Positions 23,306-32,452 are shown, counted from the stretch's first letter. The stretch: 33,185 nt of DNA from an uncultured Myxococcales bacterium (GCA_937893795.1 CALCTH010000199.1:1-33185); one strand, 5' to 3'. Numbers and translations: made by a program. Notes: a model not told the origin generated them from the letters alone.

Positions 23306-24433
23306 TCAGCCCGGCCCGCGTTCGCCGACGAGGAGCTCCGAGAATATCGGCCGGCGCGTCGGAAGACGACGGACGAAGCGGAAGCCGGCGCCCTCGAGGA
23401 GCGCTTGATTCTCCTTCGGCGTCCGTGGTCGTCCCTGTCCCATGGCGAGGAGATAGAACTGAAAGTATGCCCCTCCGACTCGAGAGCGATGGCGCGGGTG
23501 AGCCATCGGCTCGGCGAGCAGGAGGCGACCTCCGGGGCGAAGCGCGTCGTGGGCTGCGCGCAGTACGGCGCGGGCGGCCGCGTCGTCGTGGTCGTGGAGC
23601 ACGCGGACGAGCGATACGGCGTCGACGGGACCCGGGAGCGCCGTCTCGAAGAGGTCCCCGCCCGTCACGGTGATGCGACCGAGGCCACGCTCTCTCAGCC
23701 GCGTCTCGGCCCGCGCGGCGACCGCCGGCAGATCGAAGAGCCCCAGCGTCAGCTCGGGTGCGCGTGCGGCGAGCGCCTCGACGAAGACACCCTCCCCACC
23801 GCCCACGTCGAGGAGGCTCCGGACGTCTCCGAGCGGCGCCGCCTCGAGCACGTCCTCCGCGATGAGCGTCAGCGAGCGCCCCATCAGCGCCGAGTAGGCC
23901 TCGGCCTCCGGGCTCGCCGGCCCCGCATAGCTCCAGAAGCTCGAGAGCCGAGTCGCGGGGGCGTCCCCACGAAGCAGCGCCACCGGCTCGGCGAGGTCCG
24001 CATAGACGAGCGCGTGGTGCGCGACCATCGCCTTCACGGCCGGGTTGCCCAGGTAGGAGGCGCCATGGATGCCGACGCCGAAGCGGCCGTCGCTCCGAGC
24101 CTCGACGAGCCCGAGGGATGCCGCCGCGCGGAGCAAGCGCGCGGCGGCAGCCGGCGCGATGCCCACGGCGCGCGCCAGCTCTTCGGGTCGCTGCGGACCC
24201 TCGGCGAGCCGCTCGAGGACCTCGAGCTCGACGCAGGCGCGGAGCACCTGCGAGTAGACGAAGCCCGCCGAGAGATCGAAGAGCGCGCGGGCTCGGCGCC
24301 GCGCCACCAGACGCGTGAAGGGAAAACGTGCGGCCCAGCGCTGGAAGCGCGGGCTCGAGAGGATGCCGATGCGAAGCGCGTGGGCGGCGTCGACGGCCCG
24401 ACGAAGAAGGGTCGGGACGCCGCTCGCGCTCAC
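23306..24433 (-). CDS. crtF: Demethylspheroidene/hydroxyneurosporene O-methyltransferase
   Basis: SAM methyltransferase (SLLDVGGGEGVFVEALAARAPELTLGLFDLPAVAARAE) with CrtF-like N-terminal region; GTGA overlap with crtE and cluster context. ORF-track start at 25141 is too long. Confidence 0.88.
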   Translation of the reverse strand: MSASGVPTLLRRAVDAAHALRIGILSSPRFQRWAARFPFTRLVARRRARALFDLSAGFVYSQVLRACVELEVLERLAEGPQRPEELARAVGIAPAAAARLLRAAASLGLVEARSDGRFGVGIHGASYLGNPAVKAMVAHHALVYADLAEPVALLRGDAPATRLSSFWSYAGPASPEAEAYSALMGRSLTLIAEDVLEAAPLGDVRSLLDVGGGEGVFVEALAARAPELTLGLFDLPAVAARAETRLRERGLGRITVTGGDLFETALPGPVDAVSLVRVLHDHDDAAARAVLRAAHDALRPGGRLLLAEPMAHPRHRSRVGGAYFQFYLLAMGQGRPRTPKENQALLEGAGFRFVRRLPTRRPIFSELLVGERGPG

Positions 24434-25299
24434 GCCGCCGCGTGCTGGAGGCTCGCCGGGACGAGACGCTCGGCGATCTTCACGACGAGGTCCCGGAGCG
24501 CGTCCTGGCCCTCGCAGGCCGGCACGGCCTCGACCGCCTCCGCCACGAGGTCCTGGAGCCGGGCCAGCGCGCCGGCCGTACCGAGGCGCGTGACGGCGCT
24601 GGGCCGGTCGTTGCGCACGTCGCACTGCGTGGGCTTGCCGGCGCTCTCCGCCGTCGCGTGCGCGTCGCAGAGGTCGTCGGCCACCTGGTAGGCCTCGCCG
24701 AGGCGCATGCCCACATGGGTCCAGGGCTGCGGGTCCGCCCCCGCGGCGAGCGCGCCACCCCGCGTCGCCGCGACGAAGAGGGCGCCCGTCTTGGCACGGT
24801 GATAGCGCGCCACGTCCACCTCGGGCTCGCTCTCCCAGGCCTGACCGGCGACAAGGCCCCTGGCGGGCCCGGCGGCTTCCGCGAGGAGGGTCATGAGCGC
24901 CGGCAGGCGCTCGGGTGCGAGATGCCCCGAGCGCGCGACGGTCTCGAAGGCGAGGAGGATGAGCGCGTCGCCGGCGAGGACCGCGAGGGGCTCCCCGAAG
25001 GCCTTGTGCACGCTCGGACGGCCCCGGCGAAGGTCGGCGTCGTCGAAGCAGGGCAGGTCGTCGTGCACGAGAGAGGCGCAGTGAAGCAGCTCGAGCGCGC
25101 ACCCCGTGGCGAGCGCGAGGCCCGGCGGATGGCCGCCGCACGCGCCGGACACGGCCAGCGCGAGGCGCGGACGGACGCGGGCACCCCCGGGAAAGACGGC
25201 GTGGTGCAGCGCGGCCCGGAGGCGCGGCGGCGCGTCTCGGTCGACACCCTCGAGGGCGGCTTGCAGCGAAGCTTCAATGCGGGTCTTCATCGCGTTCAT
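24430..25299 (-). CDS. crtE: Geranylgeranyl diphosphate synthase
   Basis: ALELLHCASLVHDDLPCFDDADLRRGRPSVHKAFGEPLAVLAGDALILLAFE and YQVADDLCD; start at 25299 or the in-frame ATG at 25290. Confidence 0.93.
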   Translation of the reverse strand: MNAMKTRIEASLQAALEGVDRDAPPRLRAALHHAVFPGGARVRPRLALAVSGACGGHPPGLALATGCALELLHCASLVHDDLPCFDDADLRRGRPSVHKAFGEPLAVLAGDALILLAFETVARSGHLAPERLPALMTLLAEAAGPARGLVAGQAWESEPEVDVARYHRAKTGALFVAATRGGALAAGADPQPWTHVGMRLGEAYQVADDLCDAHATAESAGKPTQCDVRNDRPSAVTRLGTAGALARLQDLVAEAVEAVPACEGQDALRDLVVKIAERLVPASLQHAAA

Positions 25300-25340
25300 G
25301 TCTCTCGGCGCGGCTGATCGGACCGCCCGAAGCCCAGAGG

Positions 25341-25358
25341 CGACAATGTCGCCTGACA
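25341..25358. promoter_or_regulatory. PpsR/CrtJ-like operator upstream of crtE, proximal (CGACAATGTCGCCTGACA)
   Basis: Same CGWCAA-N6-NTGACA pattern as the bchC sites; 8 bp from the next site. Confidence 0.5.
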
Positions 25359-25366
25359 GGTGCGGG

Positions 25367-25384
25367 TGTCAAGTCAGCTTTACG
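25367..25384. promoter_or_regulatory. PpsR/CrtJ-like operator upstream of crtE, distal (TGTCAAGTCAGCTTTACG)
   Basis: TGT-N12-ACG; spacing to the proximal site identical to that at bchC. Confidence 0.58.
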
Positions 25385-25621
25385 CATTCCTCGTGCCCAC
25401 CCGGAGTCGAGGTTTAGGCGACGCGATTACGCCCAAAGGCTGAACAAAGCCCGCGTGACGTGGGGCACGAGGCGTGGCCACGAAGGCCCGAGCGGTCTGG
25501 ACGCCGGGGTCGAGGCGGACGTAGGGTGCGGCGCCGTCGTGTGACCCGGAAGGCTCGCCTCGCGGCCCGATCCTGACCGAAACCGCTTCCTTTTCTTCGA
25601 GAACCAGCGAAGGCCCCTGCG

Positions 25622-27568
25622 ATGAAGCTCGAGCGCGTGCACGTCCGCGAGTTCAAGTCCATTTGGGACTCGGACCCCTTCACCCTCGGCAAGGTGACCT
25701 GCCTGGTGGGCAAGAACGAGGCGGGCAAGACCTGCCTGCTCCAGGCCCTCTACAAGCTGAACCCGATCGTACCCGCAGATGGGGACTTCGACCCGGTCGA
25801 GGACTACCCCCGCGCCGCCGCGGAGGACTACCTTCAGGAGGTCGAGGACGGCACGCGCGAGCACGCGACCGTGATCGAGGCGAGCTTCGCCCTCGACGAA
25901 GGCGAGCTCGCAGCCATCGAAGAGGCCTTCGGACCGGGCGTGCTCACCGAGCCCGCGGTGCTCATCTCCAAGGGCTACCTCGCGAGCGACAAGGGCCGGA
26001 ACCAGCGCTTCATCAAGGTGCCGGTGGACGCGGAGGCCTTCGACCGGAACCTCCTCGTGCGTACCGGCGTGCCCGCGGCGCTCGCGCACGAATGCGCGCC
26101 CTACCTCCCGGACCCGCTCGCGCTGCGGGACTTCCTGGAGGGCCGCGAGGAGACGGAGCTCGTTCGCCTTCGCGACGCGCTCGACGAGGTTCTCGCGCAC
26201 GGCAGCCTCTCCATGCACGTCTGGAACACGACGCTCCGCAAGGGCCTGCCCAAGTTCCTCTACTTCGACAGCTACTACCAGATGACGGGGCGGGCGAACC
26301 TCGAGGCGCTCAAGGCACGCCGGGACGCCGAAGCGCTCCTGCCCTCGGACCTGCCGCTCCTCGGCCTCCTCGAGCTCGCGCGCCTCGACCTCGACAAGCT
26401 TCTCGGAAGCAAGCGCACGCGCGGGCTCAAGAACGCGCTCCAGAGCGCGAGCAACCGGCTGAGCCGCCAGCTCCTCACCTACTGGTCGCAGAACCAGGAC
26501 CTCCGCATGAACTTCGACGTGCGTCCCGCGCAGGACGACGACCCGGAGGGAATGCGCGACGGCACCAACCTCTGGGGCGAGGTCTACGACGCCAAGCACA
26601 TGGTCTCGACGGGCCTCGGCGACCGCTCGACGGGCTTCGTCTGGTTCTTCTCCTTCCTCGCCTGGTACTCCGCCGAGAAGGGCAAGGAGCAGCCGCTCGT
26701 CCTGCTCCTCGACGAGCCCGGGCTCTCGCTCCACGCCAGGGCCCAGCGCGACTTGCTCCGCTATTTCGACCAGGAGGTCGCGAGCAACCCGGAGCACCAG
26801 CTCGTCTACACGACGCACTCGCCCTTCATGATCGAGGCGACGCGCTTCGACCGCGTGCGCATCGTGCAGGACCTCGTGCCCGACGAGGACGCGGAGGACT
26901 ACGACGCCATCGAGGGCACGAAGGTCTTCACGGACGTGAGCGCCGCCGAGGAGGACACGCTCTTCCCGCTCACCGGCGCGCTGGCGCTCGAGATCCAGCA
27001 GAACCTCGCCGCGGGGCCGGCGAGCCTGCTCCTCGAGGGCACGGCGGACCTCGTCATCGTGGAGGCCATGTCGAGCGCGCTGAAGGCGGCGCGGCGCGCC
27101 GGCCTCGACCCGCGCTGGCGCCTCGTGCCCATGGGCGGCGCGACGCGGCTGGCCGCCTACGTGGCGCTCTCCGGGCTCCAGCCCTCGCATCCCTTCGCGG
27201 TGCTCGCGGATCTTCGCCTCGCGGACCCGACGATGATCGAGGGGCTCGAGAAGCGTCACCTGCTCGTACGCAACCGGGCGACCTCCTACGCCGAGGCCAT
27301 GGGCGTTCCGGAGGCGGACGCGGAAGACCTCCTCGGCGCCAAGACGACCGCCGCGCTCGTGAACGCGGCGCACGGCACAACGCTTCGGGCGACGGACCTC
27401 GAGGGAGGCCCGGTGCTCGGCAAGGTACGCGCTGCTCTCCCGGAGGGCGTCGAGCTCGATCGGGTGCGGGCCGCGGCGGGTCTCGCGACGGGCGCGGCAG
27501 CGCCGGACCCCGACGCGCTCGATCGCTTCGAGGCTCTCTTCCAGCGCCTCAACGCGCTGCTCGGCTGA
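25622..27568 (+). CDS. OLD-family-like ATPase (AAA/ABC-type) with C-terminal TOPRIM-like region
   Basis: Walker A CLVGKNEAGKTCLLQAL; Walker B PLVLLLDEPGLSLHARAQRDLLRYF; VYTTHSPFMIEA; C-terminal SLLLEGTADLVIVEAMSSAL and VPMGGATRLAAYVALSG. Confidence 0.82.
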   Translation: MKLERVHVREFKSIWDSDPFTLGKVTCLVGKNEAGKTCLLQALYKLNPIVPADGDFDPVEDYPRAAAEDYLQEVEDGTREHATVIEASFALDEGELAAIEEAFGPGVLTEPAVLISKGYLASDKGRNQRFIKVPVDAEAFDRNLLVRTGVPAALAHECAPYLPDPLALRDFLEGREETELVRLRDALDEVLAHGSLSMHVWNTTLRKGLPKFLYFDSYYQMTGRANLEALKARRDAEALLPSDLPLLGLLELARLDLDKLLGSKRTRGLKNALQSASNRLSRQLLTYWSQNQDLRMNFDVRPAQDDDPEGMRDGTNLWGEVYDAKHMVSTGLGDRSTGFVWFFSFLAWYSAEKGKEQPLVLLLDEPGLSLHARAQRDLLRYFDQEVASNPEHQLVYTTHSPFMIEATRFDRVRIVQDLVPDEDAEDYDAIEGTKVFTDVSAAEEDTLFPLTGALALEIQQNLAAGPASLLLEGTADLVIVEAMSSALKAARRAGLDPRWRLVPMGGATRLAAYVALSGLQPSHPFAVLADLRLADPTMIEGLEKRHLLVRNRATSYAEAMGVPEADAEDLLGAKTTAALVNAAHGTTLRATDLEGGPVLGKVRAALPEGVELDRVRAAAGLATGAAAPDPDALDRFEALFQRLNALLG

Positions 27569-27638
27569 GGACGCGGGGCCCGCGAGGGGCCCGGCGCCGA
27601 CTAAGCGCCCCGCCGAGGCGGGAGGCGTCGGGTCAAAG

Positions 27639-27659
27639 GCGCCGGTTCAGGACCGGCGC
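27639..27659. terminator. Perfect 8-bp stem-loop between convergent genes
   Basis: GCGCCGGT-tcagg-ACCGGCGC; no T-tract. Confidence 0.4.
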
Positions 27660-27684
27660 GGCAAGGCTCGCGAAGCGGGGGCGG

Positions 27685-27984
27685 TCACCAGCGACGGCCG
27701 CCACCGCGGCCGCCACCACCACCACCGCCGCCGCCGCGACGGTCCTGCGCCTCGCTCACGCGAATGCTGCGGCCGTCGAGCGACGTGCCGTCCATGGCCT
27801 CGATGGCGCTCGAGCCCGCGTCGCCGTCCGCGAAGGTCACGAAGCCGAAGCCTCGGCTGCGCCCCGTGTCGCGGTCGGTGATGACCTTGGCTTCGATGAT
27901 CTCACCGAAGCGCTCGAAAGCCTGCTGAAGGCCGGAATCCGTCGTGGCCCAGGCGAGGCCGCCCACGAAAAGCTTCTTGCTCAT
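27685..27984 (-). CDS. RRM-type RNA-binding protein with Gly-rich tail
   Basis: MSKKLFVGGLAWATTDSGLQQAFERFGEIIEAKVITDRDTGRSRGFGFVTFADGDAGSSAIEAMDGTSLDGRSIRVSEAQDRRGGGGGGGGGRGGGRRW; RNP1/RNP2 motifs. Confidence 0.95.
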   Translation of the reverse strand: MSKKLFVGGLAWATTDSGLQQAFERFGEIIEAKVITDRDTGRSRGFGFVTFADGDAGSSAIEAMDGTSLDGRSIRVSEAQDRRGGGGGGGGGRGGGRRW

Positions 27985-28179
27985 GTCTCTCTCAACTCGC
28001 TCTGTGCTCGCCGCCGTGGTTCGAGCGTCCCGGCACGTGCCGGACAGTCTCACGGTGGGGATTCGTCGCTATGAAGACGCCGAGTCGGCCGCGGGCCCGG
28101 CTGGCCCGACCCGCGAGGATGCGGGAGAGATCATGAAGGGCGTACCACTTACGCGGCACTTGTCGAGCGCTTGTCGAGC

Positions 28180-28881
28180 TTATGCCAGGGCAGTAGCCGC
28201 GACCGGGGACGGGGACTCGGGCGCTCGGCGCGCGATGCGGTGAATGCCGTAAGCGTGCAGCGCCGCGCCCACGACGACGGCCGCGTGGAAGAGCTCGTGA
28301 GGTCCGATGACGCCTCGGGCGAGCCACGGCGCCTCGAGGACCTCGACGATGGCGCCGGCCGTATAGACGAGCCCACCCAGAAGTACGGGGCGCGTGGCGT
28401 CCGCGCCGTGGAGGCGCCGGAGGCGAAAGAAGCTGACCATGCCGAGCCAGCCGAGGCCCACGTAGAGCCAGAGCCCGAGGGCCTCCGGGATGACGTCGAA
28501 GTAGACCGTCTTGAGGACGAGGCCCGCGATGGCACCGGCCCAGACGAGAGCCGTCATGCCGTAGCGCCATCCGCCCTCGAAGCCGACGAAGTGCACCGCC
28601 GTGATCGTGCCCGCGATCATCACCCAGATGGCCGCGTGGTCGAGGAGCTGGAGGACGTCGCGGGCGTGCGTGCCGCGCTCGAGGAGGTGGTAGGTCCCGC
28701 TCATCGAGAAGAGGAAGATGGAGCCCACGACGAAGACCGTCATGCCCGCGCGCGCCGCCGCGTCGCGACCGCTCCGCACGTAGCGAACGCCGAGCAGTAG
28801 CGCCGCGAGCGCCGCCCCCAGGTGCGTCCAGGACGCGACCGGATCGCAGAAGCCAGCGATGGAGACGATGGACGGGGGCAC
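28180..28881 (-). CDS. Hemolysin III/TrhA (PAQR-like) family membrane protein
   Basis: SWTHLGAALAALLLGV, FLFSMSGTYHLL, LLDHAAIWVMIAGT, GPHELFHAAVVVGAALHAYGI. Confidence 0.92.
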   Translation of the reverse strand: MPPSIVSIAGFCDPVASWTHLGAALAALLLGVRYVRSGRDAAARAGMTVFVVGSIFLFSMSGTYHLLERGTHARDVLQLLDHAAIWVMIAGTITAVHFVGFEGGWRYGMTALVWAGAIAGLVLKTVYFDVIPEALGLWLYVGLGWLGMVSFFRLRRLHGADATRPVLLGGLVYTAGAIVEVLEAPWLARGVIGPHELFHAAVVVGAALHAYGIHRIARRAPESPSPVAATALA

Positions 28882-28991
28882 GACCTCAACCTGCCAGAAG
28901 AGTCAACGGCACGCGTCCGCGGGACGTGAAGGGCGCGTCATCGTTTCGTCATCCCGCGCGCGGCGGGCGGCGCTTCACGCCGCGGGAGGGC

Positions 28992-29858
28992 TCAGGCAGC
29001 GGCGCGGAGGCCCAGCATCGCGCGTGCCTCGTCGGCACTGGCGATCTCTCGGCCGGCGTTTCGGGCGCAGGTGGCGAGGGCTTCGATGAGCGGCCCGTTG
29101 CCGGACGTCCGGTCCCCGTCCGGCAGGTAGAAGGTGTCCTCGACGCCGGTGCGGAGCATGCCGCCGCGGTCGGCGGCGGCCTGGTGCACTTCCCAGATCT
29201 CCTGCCGCCCGATGAGCGTGCACTGCCAGGGCGCCTCGGGGTCTTTGTAGTCGAGCAGGAGGTCGAGGAGGCGCGCGTCGACGGGCATGCCCGACGCGAC
29301 CCCCATGACGAAGTTGTAGTTGATCGTCTCCGTGAGCCCCGCTCCCGCGTAGAGCACGATGGAGCGCGCGATGCCCACGTCGAAGCACTCGAACTCCGGG
29401 CGCGCGCCCACGGCCTTCATGCCGGCGAGCATCTTCTCGATCTTCGCCACCGGGTTGTCGAAGAGCATCGGCGGCCACGCCCACGCGCCGTTCTTCCGGA
29501 GCTTGAGGTAGTTCAGGCTGCCGGCGTTGCAGGCGGCGATCTCGGGCGCGATGGCCTCGAGGCAGGCGAGCGGACCGGAGACGTCGGGCCCGACGACGCC
29601 CGTGGTCTGGTTGATGATCGCGCCGGGGCAGGCCTCGCGGATCGCGTCGCTCTGGGCCTTCGCGACCTGCGGGTCCCACGAGGGCATGTGACCCATGTTC
29701 GGGGCCTGCTGCCGAAAGTGGATGTGGAAGATGGAGGCGCCGGCGTTCCAGGCGTCCTTGGCCGAGGCGGCGATCTCCTCCGGCGTGACCGGGACCGGGT
29801 GCTGCTTCGGGTTGGTGAGCACGCCGTTGACGGCGCAGGTGAGGATCGCCTTGTCCAT
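28992..29858 (-). CDS. BKACE family (beta-keto acid cleavage enzyme, DUF849)
   Basis: MDKAILTCAVNGVLTNPKQHPVPVTPEEIAASAKDAWNAGASIFHIHFR...; GVEDTFYLPDG. Confidence 0.9.
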   Translation of the reverse strand: MDKAILTCAVNGVLTNPKQHPVPVTPEEIAASAKDAWNAGASIFHIHFRQQAPNMGHMPSWDPQVAKAQSDAIREACPGAIINQTTGVVGPDVSGPLACLEAIAPEIAACNAGSLNYLKLRKNGAWAWPPMLFDNPVAKIEKMLAGMKAVGARPEFECFDVGIARSIVLYAGAGLTETINYNFVMGVASGMPVDARLLDLLLDYKDPEAPWQCTLIGRQEIWEVHQAAADRGGMLRTGVEDTFYLPDGDRTSGNGPLIEALATCARNAGREIASADEARAMLGLRAAA

Positions 29859-29886
29859 GGCCGGGGAGCCTAGCGGAGGTCAGGCG

Positions 29887-29910
29887 AGAAATGAATGGGC
29901 GTTCATTTCT
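29887..29910. promoter_or_regulatory. Perfect inverted repeat (TetR-type operator candidate) upstream of the BKACE gene
   Basis: AGAAATGAA-tgggcg-TTCATTTCT, 9-bp arms, about 29 bp upstream of the ATG at 29858. Confidence 0.65.
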
Positions 29911-29924
29911 TGCGTGGGCTCTTC

Positions 29925-29963
29925 GGGCTGGGCAGGGGCACGGGCACGGGCACGGGCAGGGGG
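29925..29963. repeat. GGGCAC/GGGCAG G-rich repeat tract (copy B)
   Basis: gggctgggcaggggcacgggcacgggcacgggcaggggg. Confidence 0.95.
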
Positions 29964-29987
29964 TAGGACGCTTTGGGAAGCGTCCTA
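29964..29987 (-). terminator. Perfect 10-bp stem-loop at the 3' end of the quinone oxidoreductase gene, including its stop codon
   Basis: TAGGACGCTT-tggg-AAGCGTCCTA; adjoining C-rich tract on the transcript strand. Confidence 0.65.
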
Positions 29988-30950
29988 CGGGGCGATGATC
30001 ACCTTCCCCAGCACGGCGCGGGTGTCCATGGCGCGGAGGGCGTCGGGGACTTCGTCGAGGCCGTAACTCTTCGATACGTGGGGCTTCAGCTTGCCCTCGG
30101 CGTGGAGCCGGAAGATGGCCTCGAGGTTCGCGACGTGCCGGTCGGGATGGCGCATGGCCCAGGCGCCCCAGGCGACGCCGACGAGGGCGGCTTCCTTCAG
30201 CAGCGGGAGGTTGAGCGCGAGCTTCGGGATGGAGCCCGCGGCGAAGCCGATGACGAGGTGCCGCCCGCCCGGTCGGAGCGCGCGGAACGCGGGCTCCGCG
30301 TAGTCGCCGCCGACGGGGTCGTAGACGACGTCGACGCCGCCGAGCGCCTTGGCCGCCTTCTTGAGGTCGGCCTCCCGGTAGTTGATGCCGTGCGCCGCGC
30401 CGTGCTCCGCCGTGAGCGCGAGCTTCTCCGCGGTGGACGCGGCCGCGACCACCTCGGCGCCGAGCGCCGCGCCGATCTCGACGGCGGCCAGTCCAACGCC
30501 GCCGGCGGCGCCGAGCACGAGCAGGCGCTCCCCGGCGGCCAGGCGCCCCCGGTCGACGAGGCCGTGGTAGCTCGTGCCGTAGGTGAAGGCGAAGGAGCCG
30601 GCGACCTCGAGGCTCATGCCCTCGGGCACGGCCAGGAGCTGCGCCTGGCTCACGCAGACGTGCGTGGCGAAGCCTCCGAAGAAGTTGAGGGCCAGCACGC
30701 GGTCGCCCTCGGCGAAGCCGGTCACGCCCTCCCCCACGGCGTCGATCTCGCCGGCGACCTCGCCGCCCGGCGCGAAGGGAAGCGGAGGCCGCAGCTGGTA
30801 GAGGCCGCGGCTCATGAGCAGGTCCGGGAAGTTCACCCCGGCGGCGGCGACGCGGATGCGCACCTGACCCTTCTTGGGCGTGGGGTCGGGAAGCTCGCGC
30901 ACCTCGATGGCGTCGGGGCCCTCGAGGGCGGTGATCATGGCTGCACGCAT
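29985..30950 (-). CDS. Zinc-less MDR / NADPH:quinone oxidoreductase family protein
   Basis: MRAAMITALEGPDAIEVRELPDPTPKKGQVRIRVAAAGVNFPDLLMSRGLYQLRPPLPFAPGGEVAGEI; LVLGAAGGVGLAAVEIG. Confidence 0.93.
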   Translation of the reverse strand: MRAAMITALEGPDAIEVRELPDPTPKKGQVRIRVAAAGVNFPDLLMSRGLYQLRPPLPFAPGGEVAGEIDAVGEGVTGFAEGDRVLALNFFGGFATHVCVSQAQLLAVPEGMSLEVAGSFAFTYGTSYHGLVDRGRLAAGERLLVLGAAGGVGLAAVEIGAALGAEVVAAASTAEKLALTAEHGAAHGINYREADLKKAAKALGGVDVVYDPVGGDYAEPAFRALRPGGRHLVIGFAAGSIPKLALNLPLLKEAALVGVAWGAWAMRHPDRHVANLEAIFRLHAEGKLKPHVSKSYGLDEVPDALRAMDTRAVLGKVIIAP

Positions 30951-31048
30951 GGGGATCCTCCGGGCGCCGCCGGCGCCGGCCGGGAGCGTACGACGCGCTG
31001 CTCGCGCAGCGGCCCAGAAGTCCTGTCTGCCGTACTAATCTCCGCTCG

Positions 31049-32452
31049 ATGCGCCGCCGCGGGGACATCGTCGGGGACCGCTACGTCATCCAGGACACGC
31101 TGGGCTCCGGCGGCATGGCGACCGTCTACCGCGCCGAGCACGTGCTCAGCCGCCGGCCCGTGGCGCTGAAGGTGATGCGCGAGGTGGTGACGAGCCCCGA
31201 GGCCGCCGTTCGCTTCCGGCGCGAGGCCAGCGCGGCGGCGCGCATCGGGCATCCCGGGCTCGTCGAGGTCTATGACGCGGGCGTCGACGCGGAGGATGGG
31301 ACCTTCTTCCTGGCGATGGAGCTCCTCGAGGGCGAGGACCTCGGCCGGCGCCTGCGTCGCCCCGGCACGACCCGACGCGACGCGCTCCGCTTGGTGCATG
31401 CGCTCCTCGCTCCGCTGGTGGCCGCGCACGAAGCCGGCTTCGTTCACCGGGACCTCAAGCCCGAGAACGTGCTCGTCGGTCCCGGCGATGCCCTGAAGCT
31501 CCTCGACCTCGGGCTCGCGAAGCACCGGGACGCCAGGACGCTCACTGCCACCGGCAACGCGCTCGGCACGCCCTACTACATGGCGCCGGAGCAGTTCATG
31601 AGCAGCCGGGACGTCACCCCGGCGGCGGACGTCTGGGCCGTGGGCGTCGTGCTCTACGAGAGCGTGGCCGGGCGCCATCCCTTCGACGCGCCCACGCCGC
31701 AGGGCGTGCTGATCCGCGCGGCCACCGTGGCGCCCACGCCCCTGGCGGAGCTGACGCCGGAGCTGCCGCGGCTCACCGCGATCGTCGACGTCTGCCTGGC
31801 CCGAGACCCCGCCGCGCGACCCCACGCCGTCGCGCTGCAGCACGCGCTGGCCGAGCTCCTCGAGGCGGACGCTCCCGCGCTCGACGCGCCCGTCGGGATG
31901 CCGGCATCGCTCGACGGCGCGACCGTGGCAGCCGCACGGTCTGCTCCGCGGGCGGCCGATCGCGCGCCGGGCACGCGCGCCAGCGTGGACACCTCCACGT
32001 GGCCCCTTCACGTGGGTGAGGGCTATCGCTTCCGCGTCCCTCCCGGCTGGCGCGCGCGCGCCAGCCTCGTCCATCACGTGGCCGCCAAGTACGAAGGCCC
32101 CGACGCCCGCGAGGGTATGACGCCGCGCTGCGTGCTGAAGGTGGAGCCCTTCCCCGGCGGCGATACGCAGGCCTACGTCACCCTCGGCCTCGAGAACATG
32201 ACGCACGTGGGGCGGCTCTATCAGAGCGTTGACGCGGAGCTCGGCGGCCGGCCGACCATCGAGCTCGACGCGGCCTTCCCGGACCAGGCGCCGCCCTACC
32301 GGACCGTGCGCCGCGCCGTGGTGGTCGACGGCGTCGGCTACGTCCTCATGTGCGACGGCCCGCCCGAGCGTTGGCACGAGTGGGTGCCCACCTTCCGCGC
32401 GCTGCTGAGCTCCTTCGCCTTCGACCCCGCACCGGGAACCAAATCGCCCTAG
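31049..32452 (+). CDS. Serine/threonine protein kinase with C-terminal extension
   Basis: IVGDRYVIQDTLGSGGMATVYRAEH...VALKVM...FVHRDLKPENVLV...LLDLGLAK...GTPYYMAPEQF. Confidence 0.96.
   Translation: MRRRGDIVGDRYVIQDTLGSGGMATVYRAEHVLSRRPVALKVMREVVTSPEAAVRFRREASAAARIGHPGLVEVYDAGVDAEDGTFFLAMELLEGEDLGRRLRRPGTTRRDALRLVHALLAPLVAAHEAGFVHRDLKPENVLVGPGDALKLLDLGLAKHRDARTLTATGNALGTPYYMAPEQFMSSRDVTPAADVWAVGVVLYESVAGRHPFDAPTPQGVLIRAATVAPTPLAELTPELPRLTAIVDVCLARDPAARPHAVALQHALAELLEADAPALDAPVGMPASLDGATVAAARSAPRAADRAPGTRASVDTSTWPLHVGEGYRFRVPPGWRARASLVHHVAAKYEGPDAREGMTPRCVLKVEPFPGGDTQAYVTLGLENMTHVGRLYQSVDAELGGRPTIELDAAFPDQAPPYRTVRRAVVVDGVGYVLMCDGPPERWHEWVPTFRALLSSFAFDPAPGTKSP

Noticed and set aside
23306-24433. 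Methyltransferase as BchU (C-20 methyltransferase of green bacteria)
   Set aside because: Related fold, but overlap with crtE and position before bchCXYZ strongly favour CrtF.
28157-28180. Duplicate TTGTCGAGC between the RRM and TrhA genes
   Set aside because: Two short copies only; no array structure or palindrome to support a function.
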